A stretch of 34,945 bases of DNA, taken from contig BMAT01009971.1 in NCBI GenBank assembly GCA_019649035.1, positions 551,116 through 586,060 on the forward strand, written 5' to 3'. Shown here piece after piece: positions 1 through 12,100 of the stretch. Numbering within the stretch: position 1 is the first letter of the stretch; every line of letters starts with the position of its first letter. Both the position numbers and the translations under genes were made by a program. A model generated the notes under the pieces. That model was not told the origin of the DNA. It ran no database searches and saw nothing but the letters and a program-made list of their open reading frames with translations. Source of the stretch: Elysia marginata. Taxonomy: Eukaryota; Mollusca; Gastropoda; Plakobranchidae.

Positions 1-34
1 CACACACATACTGTACAGCCCTGGTCTAGAGTCA

Positions 35-164
35 TCATAAAGCCATGGAGGCAAGCGGGGCTTCGATTCTCTGCCGCTCTCGTCTCGTATCAAAGCTCAG
101 AGGGGATAATGTGAAACCTTTCTGGCTCATCATGTCCTTCAGGTCGCTGTCCTCTTTTTGCTCT
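35..164 (-). CDS. MICAL: MICAL last coding exon and stop
   Basis: Residues 2549-2591 and stop TGA (35-37). [20 protein letters not shown] ends the bMERB domain, followed by a short tail ending in APLASMAL. Acceptor TTCTACCAG. Bases 1-34 are 3' untranslated, with no poly(A) signal visible. Confidence 0.96.
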
Positions 165-3100
165 CTGGTAGAAAAAAAATCAAACCACAAATATAAGATA
201 ATCACCTTAATTACCTCCAGAAACACTGCTCGAAAATTAGAGTACAAAATAAAACAGTGGTTTGAAGTAAATTAAGGGTCGTTGAACTATACGAAAGAAG
301 TTAAATGATAAACACAAGTGTCAGACTTTTATGAATAACACAAACGTACAGAGAAAAATATCTCTGAAATGATTTGAGAGTACAGAAATTCTTTGTTCTT
401 TCAAACCAGACATACATTAAGAAGGCTTTCAAAAAAAAAAAACCAACAATATATTTATATATATATATTTATATTAACACTGTTTAACTACAAGCTAGTG
501 AGCTCAAGTTGATTTTCACTTAAATTTGATTCGTTTTTTTGGGTTTCTCATTGGGACAATTATAGATGAGGACTTGATCATGATTAGATTTTTCGCATGG
601 GTCATTGTTACTGGTAGGTTATGTCCCCTTGAGCTTCACTTAAAAGCGGAGTTGATCCTTTGAGCACAACCCTTGCTTAACCTGCTATCCTTTGAGCACA
701 ACCCTTGCTTAACCTGCTATGCTCTCCCCTCACCCCCCCCTCCCTTTTTCCTCTCTTTTGTGACTCACCTGACTCTGTCCTCCTCTAACATGGCAACCAA
801 ATTGTTCCTCTGTTCCACGACGTCAAGCAACTCGTCAAGAAGTTTTCCCTCTGCCGCTATTTCGCTGTCAGTTTTGCTGCTCTCTGGACACACAAAAAAT
901 CACCAGACATTAGGCCCAAATAACAAACCAATAAAAATGTGGCTTCTTGACAAAGAGTATTTTTTTTATATAAATAGACATTTTTTTAAAGATCTAGAAA
1001 ATCATTGAGCAAAAAAAGACTGATTAAATCATATTCTTATACATAGGAATTGAAAAGAAGAACATGCACTGAAGAAACCAAATTAAAAAAAAAAAACAAC
1101 AACAATAATGTAATTTTTTAAAGAAGCATTTGTCTTGACAGAGAATCTGGTATGAAATAAAATTACAAATTTTATATCATTAAACAATGAAAGATTAAAA
1201 ATCCATAACATTTTTAAACTCTACAGACTCGCAAACTTTATATAGCCAAAAATGCTGCGATTAAGACAAAAAAAACCTAAAGCAAGAGAAAGAACCGGGC
1301 AGCATAATAAATACTGCTTCCTGATACTAAACTGATGTGGTGGTTTGAAGACATTTTCACGTTTATATCAAGCATCTTCACCTCATTACTGCTTATTAAT
1401 ACGCATGGCAACTCATTTAGGACAAACAAGAGATTGATCAAAAAGTGCACAGCATCTATCTAGATAGGTCACATGAGCAGAATCTTCTTATACATAATAC
1501 AACCCATGCAACACTTCGTTTTGTCGGCCATGATTTAAAACTATAAACTAAATTGAGTTTTGTGCGCAGATTATAATAATCAAATCCCTTTCTTCCCCTT
1601 TAATACTTCCACATTTCTTAAGAGTTTCTTTATTTCTTTATGTCCATTAATACATCGTTTTATTTGGTGTGTGTGTGGTGGGGGGAGGGGGGGGGGGGCT
1701 GAAAAATGAAAACTTATTGTAATAAAGATAAAAACTCGTATGTAAAAAATTTTAATAGCCAAACTGGCTTGATATTGTTAAATTTAAAGTTTTTTCCCTT
1801 TGCCTAGATAATAACTCACCATAGAAGAAGAGAGAAGAAAAAAGAAAAGAAAAATAATGTTAACGCAATATTAATCTAGTCAACACATGCTTAGATGGTG
1901 GTAGCGAGTGGAGTTTTGATTATGTGAAGAAACATGCCTGCCCCGCAGTGAGTGTGATACTGTCCCTTGTCAAGCTGGTGCCATCACAAACACATACAAT
2001 ACTGTTTTTTACACAATGCACACCGGTACAGGAACATTAACACATCCATTCATGTCGCAATAGTAACTTCTTAATTAATATACATTGGGTTTTTTTTTAA
2101 AGATAGTTTAAAAACCGTTTTTGATACTTGAAGTCTAAAAATTGAAACCCCCTACCAATTCCCAGGAAACAAAAAAAAACAGAAAGAAATATCTAAATTC
2201 AGGAAATAATTCACTACATATGATGGTCAAAGCACTGCACTGTTACAAAATACAGTCCAGACTGAATATTTCAAACCCATTGGGAACTAAGTTTAACTTC
2301 GAATTACAAGAGAAATAACATAGGTAATATTATTGCAGTTTGATTTAAAATATGTTCAGTACAGAAACTAATAAATGCTGCTTTTCAGGTTCGGTTTTTA
2401 AGTTTTAGAAAATGTTCCTAAAAATGAATTCTCATTGACCACGCTTATCTTGATTATGAAAAAAAAATTGTTTTTTCAAGAGATAAATTCAGAGAGAGAA
2501 TCAACTAAGGGCTGGAGATGTTATATGATTGTATCGACTGACCACTCAAATGTCTTCAATTTTAATGACTTTTTGACGTTAAGTTTTACAAATTGCGAAT
2601 GAAAAAATGTCTTTCATGTAGATTCTAGAAAAAACAATGGCTACATAATTTAAAATCTAATGAAATAAAAATAATAATTAAATAACTAGTTTAGAGGCTG
2701 AAAGAATGAGAATTATTGCATTTAGTAACATTATGACTTATTATGATTTTTTGGTAAGACAAAGGAACACAGAACTCAAATGCGACATTTATATTAATCT
2801 TCAGACCTGGATAATACTGCTCTCACATTTTTCTTATTTCTGCAAAGTTTAGAATTTGCTTGATTGCTGAGATAAGAAAAAAATTTACCAAACATAGTTG
2901 TACATTATGTATGCTAAACGCAAAAAAAATGCCGTAATTGCCAGAAAATTATGACTTGTCAAAGTCCAGGGGAGGAGGGGGGAAGTTGCAAGAAAGTTCA
3001 GAGACAGGAGAGAACCACAAACAAAAAACAAAAACCTTTACAGATGGTACTTGTATGCTTGACCAAAAGGAAGAAGAAGCTACCACTACAAGAAATCTCG

Positions 3101-6100
3101 ACCTGTCTCTACGACAAACTTGATCTCTACCCCTCAAGTAAACATCATACCAGATAAAAAGCACAGTCAAGTTTGGAAAAAAAAGTCAACACCTTGAGAC
3201 AGACAAAAAATCTGTTGAATTCATGTTGACTTTAACAATTATAAATAATACATTATAAAGAAATGTATAAAGGGACTGCCCAACAGGGTTGACTTTAAGA
3301 GAGAGCTTCTATTAAAGGTATTGACTTCATGGTGATTCCACTGCGACTAAAGTCTGTTGTTTAGGTCACTGTCTGCATTGCTAAATATTCTCGCTTTATC
3401 CTCCAATCAAAACATAAACTCTGCAAAACTGCATTTGAAACCATGTAAGTTGGATTAATTCAACATTACAGTCTTCGTATATGCACAAACTACAGTCTAA
3501 GTTTCTTGCTTATCATGAAATTATGATTACAACCTTACAATTCACAACCATTAGTTTTTAAATGATAAACTACAACTGCTATAGCTAAAGTGATGAAAGT
3601 TGTTGAGTTGATATCCTTTGAGTGCAAAGATTGAATTGTCTCTCTATATATTCTATGTGATCAAAACAGATTTATTCTGACATGCACGCTAAAATTTTTT
3701 TTTTTATATAGTGGAATATTGATTAAGAACAAATAAAGAGAGGCACCTCCAAAATGACCAATTCTATGGCCCCATGCATGAACCCGATAACCCACAACTT
3801 CCTTAAAAATGAGATAAAGGTACAAGCAAGCAAGTATTCCATAATATGCTTTATCACATATAATCAAATGGTTGTAGTACATAATATTCAAGGCCCTAAA
3901 TGCTTTCCGATAACTTAGTCACCTTCTATATGTTCTTTGTAAAAGCCAAACTTTGACTGGACATATCTCCATTTCACATAAGTACGGGTTATCAGGTTCA
4001 TGCATAGGTAAACAGAATTTAATGAAATCGAGATTTCTAACATCTTCTGGTTTGATAGTTTGACTGCCTCTTTGCATGAGTTCTTGTGCCCGTCAGTTGA
4101 TCAAGCTTGCAGTGGTAGAAACATCAGCATGGAACATGAGATGTGACGCAGTGTCCAGATCTTGTGTCACAGGCAGAATTAAACTGAATCGTGCTTAGTA
4201 AATTGAACAGGAGTCGCAGTAGAGCTGTGTGGATAAGCAAGTCAATTTTTTAAAGTAAGTTATATATTTTAGCTTTTTAATTTTTTAATTTTTTTTTGTC
4301 TGACGAAGGCGTAAAGCCGACAGCTCACTTGTTTTGTCAATATTTTTAGACCTAAATTGTATACCTTACTTTAAAAAAATTGACTTGAATCGTGCTTAGC
4401 AGGCCACAGAAATCAAGCAGTTGCAAGAAGGTGTGGGTGGGTAGAAGGAATGAAGCAGAAACAGAGACAGACAGACAGACAGATAAAGAGAAAAGCAAGA
4501 ACACAGTACTAAATTCTTTCAAATGATAATATCGTTAAGTTAAAAGTGCAATTCCTATATCCTATTTTAGCTGTTTGTTAATTTTTTTCCCATTACCAGC
4601 TTAATGAAACAAATGAAATATAAATATTAATGAATATGCTAGATTACATGTAGAACTGATCATTAATCTCTTACATACCAAAAATAAAAAACAATAAGAA
4701 AAACCTTAACTTCAACCATCACATGGTAGCTTGCTATTCAACTCAGGTTGTATTTCCATGTTTGCAAGTTAGCAATTGTGAATTAAGTTTTTAAACTTTA
4801 GTACTCAAAAATTCAAAATTATCATTCCCTAATTGTTCCAAATGATGACAACAAAAAAAATTAAAAATCTATGGCAAATAAAGCACAATATTGAAAAAAA
4901 ATTGTGAGCTCTAATTCCTGCACTACCCTCAATTCCATTTTCTCTAGATGGTTGATATTTGAATAATTTAAATATGATTCAAACTTCAATATAAAAAAAA
5001 AAAGATGGAAAAAATTTCTTACCGGCCTCTAAATATATATATATACAAATCCTCTAACTTTCTACTTTCCTGCTTAGCTGTTTTGCTCAAGACTTCCCAA
5101 AATGTTACATAGAGGTTACACAATACTAAAATTTTTTTTTTAAAAAAGAGAAGAAAAAAAAACAGAAAGAAAAAGGAAGGCAAAAAAAAAGAATCAACTG
5201 AAGTCCCAGAAAGCAACATAAAAAACTGCGGCAGACACAAGATCGTTTACGAGAAACACCATCAAGCACAACATCATCATCAATGCCAACAAAAACAACA
5301 ACAACATGGAGCTACATCAGCAAGACACGACGAGTGTGATGCTGATGAATTGTTGTCACGTTTGAAGTTGTGACTTTTAGTGGAACTCACTGGCAGCAGC
5401 ACGGAGTAGATCAGCGGTCGTGAGGCTTGTGGTCACTAGATAAGAGTAGGAACAACAGCGTGAGAGCACACACAACACGATATCAAAACAAGAAGCTAGA
5501 GGCCACGTTCATAGACATAAAAATAATAATATGTTTCAAACACAATACCATGGATACATGTGATTATGGATACACAAGCTTATATATGTCTTGCAACCAG
5601 CATCGAATGAGTCGGATGCCACAAACTGACACACTAAAAGATGCTTTAATTTTAAACAATTTATTGTTCTCAAGTTCCAAACATTGAAGCTTGCATAAAA
5701 TTACTAAAATTTGGTAGTAAGACACATGTAAGCCGCTAGTAGTAGAGCTTTTAATTTGAATAAACGAAGAAAAGAGGAACAAGTAGACTTTTATAATGTG
5801 TTTTCTCGACTTAAAAAGAATCTGACATTCGACTCATTGGGGCTCGTTACCAGACAAAAAAATTTATCCACAAATATTGCATGTAGTGAAGTCTTGTTAA
5901 AAAATCAGGGTTGTCTCCGAATTAAGCTATACTCATCAATAACTTTATTCTACAAAAAATATACATGTATAAAGCAGTAGCAGCACTTTAATTTTAAAAT
6001 AGAACTAGAAAAAAAACAACTGAAACTGCTCAACACCAGATACCTTTTGAAAATTTTAAAAAGCGCACACCAACCTCAGCCAGTACAAATAGCAGGCTAT

Positions 6101-9100
6101 GAATTGCGTAAACTGGATCCTTTGAAACCATAGTTGCAATGTTGTATATAAAAAGGAGACTAAAACCAGAAAAAAAATGTATTCTGCGCATGAGGAATCA
6201 TTCTCATCGCAAGAAGAAAAAAGACAATGTAATCTGTTTGATCTTCAAAAAAACTTCATTTATTTTATCATTCTCTTCTTTTATTATTTTCTTTTTCTCA
6301 TTATTGTGAAAAGTTGTAAAAAAGCCATGGTGTAAATAATATATATCTCTCGGCCATATGTGCAAATAAGCAAAGCCCAAGTATAAATATTTGATGCACT
6401 CTAATGAGAGGTGATAAGTGGTGTGTCAAAGCATACAAAAGTTTGACGATCAATGGTCTGAACATATGATAGACAGTGACGACAAAGTGAGCAAATTTCT
6501 GACATGAATATTGGCATACAGTGATCATAAAAAAAACAAGATTCAGATTTACATAAAGATTAAAGATAGTCTAATCCATGGCACATAAAGAAAAAACTAA
6601 AAAAAGAAGAAGAAAAAGAAGCTGTAAATGACACAGTAGGTTTCTTATAATCACCCACACCAGAGATTTTGATCTAAAATTTCGGTGATAGCAGACACTT
6701 CTAGAAATACAATCACAATTTGCTCTGACAAATTTTTTTGTGACGAAAGATCATTCATACAACTAAGTCCTTTGAATTTTTGCTTGAATTACAGACAGCT
6801 TCCCCAAACCAACACACTTTAACCCTAGAAGTGTCCATATTAATTTTTGCGTCATAATTTCCATTAGCATTAGTGATAAAAAAAAAATTCCCGTTTATAG
6901 GTTGATTTAATCGGCCGGCAGACACTTCCTGGGTTAAGCAAATAAAAAAGGCACAAGAAAACAAAAGAAAGAGAAAGAATCTCGCAGCTTGAGTACCAGA
7001 GAGAAGCTGTGATCCAAATAAGACATTTTGTGCTCCTGAACAAATTTTTTTAAAGTATGTCATAATCCTTTGTTGTATGTAAGCTAATCTTAATCATATT
7101 TCTTTCTTGAGATTAACAAGTTTCTTTCTTTCTTTCCAAGCTTTGGCTGTACCCGACACACATAGCAAATCAAGACACATGAGCTACATTGATGATAGGG
7201 ATCTATAACAAGACGTGACATGAATACAATGAATACAATGATACAAGGCTGTGCTAAAGTTGTAACATGAAAACGATGAAACAAAGACTCTATGAAGGTC
7301 GCAATCTCTAGCAGTTTACCTGGAAGTCGAGATCTTTCTCTAAAGTCAAGCTCGAGTCTGGCCTGCCGATCTTCCAACTCTAACTCTTTTGCCCTGAGAG
7401 GGAAACAATAGACAAAACGTTTTCATCATGTTGATGCACTTGCTCTCCTTTTTAATATAAAGATAGCTATGAATTTGTTGTTTAAATTTTGAAGAACAAG
7501 ACTTTCATGTATATACAAAAATATATCTTTAGACAATTATTATATAAAAGTTACAAGGTTTTAACAAAATTTCTGTCTTGCAATTTCTCACTATATGAAG
7601 ATTATGTCAAAGAAATGAAGAAGTTTGACAGTAGGTTTGCTAGGCAAGGCAAAAGCTAAACAAATCATCCTTGCTCTTCAATAAATTGAAGAAAAAACGT
7701 AGATTTATTGAGATTGATTGAAAAAGATGGTGTGCCCATCACTTCAAAACACCTTTGCAGAAAAATTCAAACCAGCCCAACTTTATGTTTGGAGCAGGGA
7801 TGACAAATGATTCTTCATTTTTTTTTAAATACAATATGGCTTGAGCATTGCATCACACATCAAACTCATTATTTTAAAGACACAGCTTCTGCAATAAACA
7901 ATAGATGGATAGGATGGAAAAATGGAAAAGCTGGAAAATATTTAAAAATGGAATTTTTCTGTAAGGAAAGATAATTTTATTGACAAAAGCTTTGGTTAAA
8001 GTGAGGTCAGCCACAACTGTAGAGTACTGTCTCAATGCTGTACCTGACATTAAGCTCCGACTCGTAGCGCAGCAGAGCATTCTTCTCATGCACCAGGGTG
8101 AACCATTCACTCATCAGGGCTCCCTCGTCAACATCCTCTTCTGGGTTTGGAGAGAAAAATAGAAATAGTTAAAAAATTGACGCTAAAAGTACGGCACCAT
8201 AATCTTTGAGGTGAAAATGAACCAATTCATTAAATTCATTTAATTTAATAAAGAAATTTAGGTTACTGCAGATTGAAGCAATAGCATGGATCTGCAAATT
8301 AATGATGACTTTTTTTGTAAATAAGAGACTACAGAAATAGAGCAAAATGCAACATAAATGAAACGTTCATCGCAGTATTTACCTGGGCCATCCCCTCTGA
8401 GAGCCTTCTCTACTGCAATGCCGCGATTCTCCAGATCTCTCTGTCTAACCTCGACCTCCTCCAGCTGTCTCTGGATCTCCTGAGCCATGCGAAGTCGTTT
8501 TTGCTGCGCCTGCTTCTGTTGCTTCAGCTGGATCTTCCGCAGGCGACGCGCCAGACGTTCGTCTATGTCTTCATCCTGGTGACACGCAACAGGAAATAGT
8601 TATATCTAGACTGTACAAGTTTCCATAGTCTGATTCAATCACTTTTGCCTCATCCCATACATGTGCAGGATGGAGAGCTTACTTGGTAGATGGGGCCCGT
8701 GAATAAACATAAATATCAAAGTGAATGTTTTGTCTCATGGCACTCATCTACATCCTGGGGAACCGCTTAGGACGCTCTCTAAGACTTTTGTTTAGTTTCA
8801 TTTTGAGTTTCAACAAGATCAAGTTGAGTTTTGTCCACAGTACTGCATGAGGGATTGGGTCCAGGTCTAGAGTTAGAGCTACTTTTGGTTCTGAAATAGA
8901 TGCTCAAACAGCCTACATATCTAGATCTAGACAGCAAACCGAAAAAAATCTACAGTAAAAAAAAAGTTTGAAAAGAGTCTACAACTAGGGCAAAAACTAC
9001 CATTATTGATGATTTCAAACATGAACCTGCAATTATTTATTTCCATTTGAGGGTTTAGCTAAAATTTAATAAAAATGAACAAATAGACAATATTATTTAC

Positions 9101-12100
9101 CTTCAACTTCACATGTTGATTTGCATATTTTTTATATGGTGAAAAAAATTCCAATAGGCATATATGTGTTAAAAAATATTTTCAGGAATTTTCTTAAACA
9201 AGAGTCAGGAAAAATTTGTCTTTATATTTCTTAAATGTCGATTATTTTAACATTAAATAAAAATATTCGCTCTACAAGGATTTTTTTTCTAGTGTACTGG
9301 CTTAAGTTACACATGTATGTGAATATTCTCAAATTTCACGTCACATAAGTGGAGAAGAACTGAGGGTTTGCACTGTATCAAAGATACCTTAGAGCGGTTC
9401 CACAAAGTGTAAAGCTCAAAAAGTTAAGACAGAATAAAAAACAAAAACTGTTCACTTACTCGTCTCTTTTGCATGGTTGAGAAAGACACATGGCTCTCGT
9501 CCGAGTCTGAGAATTCATCTCCTGAAAAGCATCAAAGTACATACATTTGAAAAGCATCTCAAAGTAAAAAAGAAAAGTTAACAGCTTTTTATACAGAACC
9601 TGATTTTTAAAAAATGCTCTTAGTGCTTTACATGGGTTCCCTGATAGGCCATTAACAACCAAATTACCTTCTAAGCTGACAGGAAAGTAGCAGCTGAAGT
9701 GCATTATTCTACTATAATGACAAGATCTTTCACTGCCTTCAGTCACACACTCATCAAGCATCTAACTGAAATGAGGTTGTGTGTGGAAAAGAAAAAAAGC
9801 TTTTCTTAAGGACAACGTCAGCCTGCCAAGTCAGGGTTTGAGCCCAGGACCTTTCCTCTCCAAAAATCTGATCATACACAAAACTGCCTTAGCTAACTGG
9901 TAGGCATAAAAAGAGCAACAATTAGGTTCGCAAGGATGCATAAAATTTGAAGACTGTAAAGGTATTTTGGCTAAAAAGTGACTGAAAGACAAGTCGTAGT
10001 TTGAAAATTCTGTAATAAACCTTTCAAATTCCGCCAATATCATTAAACCAATAGAGAGAGGCAAGTCTGAATTGAGCAGTAGATAAGTTTTAACTTAAGC
10101 TTGTTTTAAGTTTAAAGCAATAAAGGTAACCTAGCAGAAGTTGAAATTCTGACATAATGTCCTTTAAGTGTTACCTAAAATTGTCCTTTAAAAAGTAGAA
10201 AAGACTAGTTCTCTTGAGGTACTTCATGTCAAAGAAAAATAAATAATAGTGCTCATATGAATAAGGTTGGAATTCACAATCTATTTAAATTCTCCAGGTT
10301 TGCATTATTTGCATTCCACCGTATTGATTTAATATTCCGACTTCAACTCACCACTGGCTTTTGGTGCCAAGGGGATGGTCCTCATTGCAGGGTCCATGTC
10401 AAAACCACCTCTCGAGTGCCTCGTGGTAGCCTGAGAGTGGAACACAGAGCAGATGGCCAAGTCCTTGCTATTGGCATCGGCCGTTGGAGTTTTATCCAGG
10501 TCAAGTCGCCCTAGGCCAGCTTTCGTTTTTGCCTTTTTGTCCAGCGTTCGATTTTTTGCGTTCTTCTTTTTGGTTTTGCCAGTATCGTCTACAAGGTTGT
10601 CGTCGCTGCCTTTCGGAGTGCTGTTTCCTGAACTGAACTCCTTACCTCCCTTCTCTGAAGATTTTGTTGGCAGAATGAGAGACAGTAAAGACCGGCGCTT
10701 CTCTTTCTTCTCTGAGTCTGCTTCTTTCGTATCATCCTGAGAAACAGCAATAGGGAAAATCAATGTAACTGTAAGTGTTATGCTTTTGGTAATTAAAAAA
10801 GAGGTACAAATTGATCTATGCAAAATATAAACAGAGCAGGTTACCGGATAATGTTAAAATATATTGTATTGCATTGCTTGCAAACTTGATTGATTCAACA
10901 ACAAGTTTAATGTATGCCACACACTACTGACATAGGCAATACTCAGGGATGCAAGTGGCTCATGCTCAAAAAGCAGGAAAATTTTACACTCTATAGGTAC
11001 CTAATTTGATGGACCAATTCAAAGAGTGTGCCTACACAGCTATACAACTAAAAAGAATTGTTTGATTTTCTATGACTTTAACCATGTAATTATCTCATAC
11101 TTCTGCATGTAATTTTTCTAGATCTAAATCTAAGCCTAGATCTACATGCACGGTTGTAACTTCTATATCGCTGCAAAAAATGCCTTTAAACAGTAAAAGT
11201 ACTGTAAAAGAGTTAAATTTAGCTTCTCTTGGAAGTTCAATCTACTATAAACAATTTAGGGGGTCAAACTATTTCATAGTTTAATACCTACATCGTCTTT
11301 CTTCCCTTATGTACATCGGATGTTGGCAGCGTCTAACCGTTGATATAAAATGGTGCATCGGACATTGACAGCGTCCAGCCATTGTTCAAGAGTTAATTAA
11401 GTATTTTTTCTTTAACATTTAGGTCATAATTTTTTTAAGTGTTTCTGCTTTTTAATTTAAAAAAACCTGCTAAAAAACTGGAATTCCTGCAAAAATCGGA
11501 AAACTTGCATCCCTGAATACAGCAAACACTACAGCCTTCATACTAAACAAGATTAGCTTCTGAGTCCAGGCTTTCATTTTGGTGGGAGTAAAAATATTTC
11601 TACTCTTTTTTATTTTCTTAAAAGTCCCTGGGTTGATCCTTGGCCCTGGCTAATATTTTTATTCACTCTCATTTGCCTACTCAGCACTAATTAGTTTGCT
11701 TGGTCTCTTATGACTTGGCAAAACTAAATTATTCTATCATTATTGAATTGAAAATAGGAATAACTTTTCTTTCTTAGTGTTTCGATAGCACGCTTTTCTT
11801 TGGCAATGAGAAATTACAGAGTCATAACTTCCCCCAAAAGAAATTACAAGTTTAAAACATCATGAGAGTAAATCACCTTTTTGACCTTCCTGCCTTTTGG
11901 GGTTTTTGGTTTCTTCTTCTTTTTGCTCTTCTTGTCTGCCACACCGTTGGCTGCCGTGTGGTTGCTCGCCACCGGAGTGCTGTCATCTAACAGTGGAGGC
12001 GATACCTCTCTCAGGTGACTATCATCACTGTCAGACAGAACGTCGCTAGTGCTGGCCGTATCATACGAAGCATTCCGCTGATGACCTTTCTGCTGCGGTG

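Larger units (their letters stand above)
884..7319 (-). other. Largest intron, 6436 bp
   Basis: Splits the bMERB domain between exons 25 and 26. Very AT-rich, with no ORF of recognisable coding character on either strand. Holds the G-rich run at 1666-1699, a MITE-like element at 3164-3343, the inverted-repeat insertion at 4199-4385 and a GACA microsatellite at 4463-4483. The rest shows nothing I can name. Confidence 0.85.
10737..11876 (-). other. Intron, 1140 bp
   Basis: Mostly occupied by an hAT-like inverted-repeat element (10944-11515) and a SINE-like fragment (11615-11720). Confidence 0.85.

Noticed and set aside
673-1008. 111-codon + strand frame
   Set aside because: Spans exon 26 antisense plus intron. 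Begins in the 32-bp duplication; no features of a protein.
5019-5240. 73-codon minus-strand hydrophobic frame
   Set aside because: Leu/Phe/Lys content comes from A/T homopolymer runs. The bMERB domain reads continuously from exon 25 to 26, leaving no need for an exon here.
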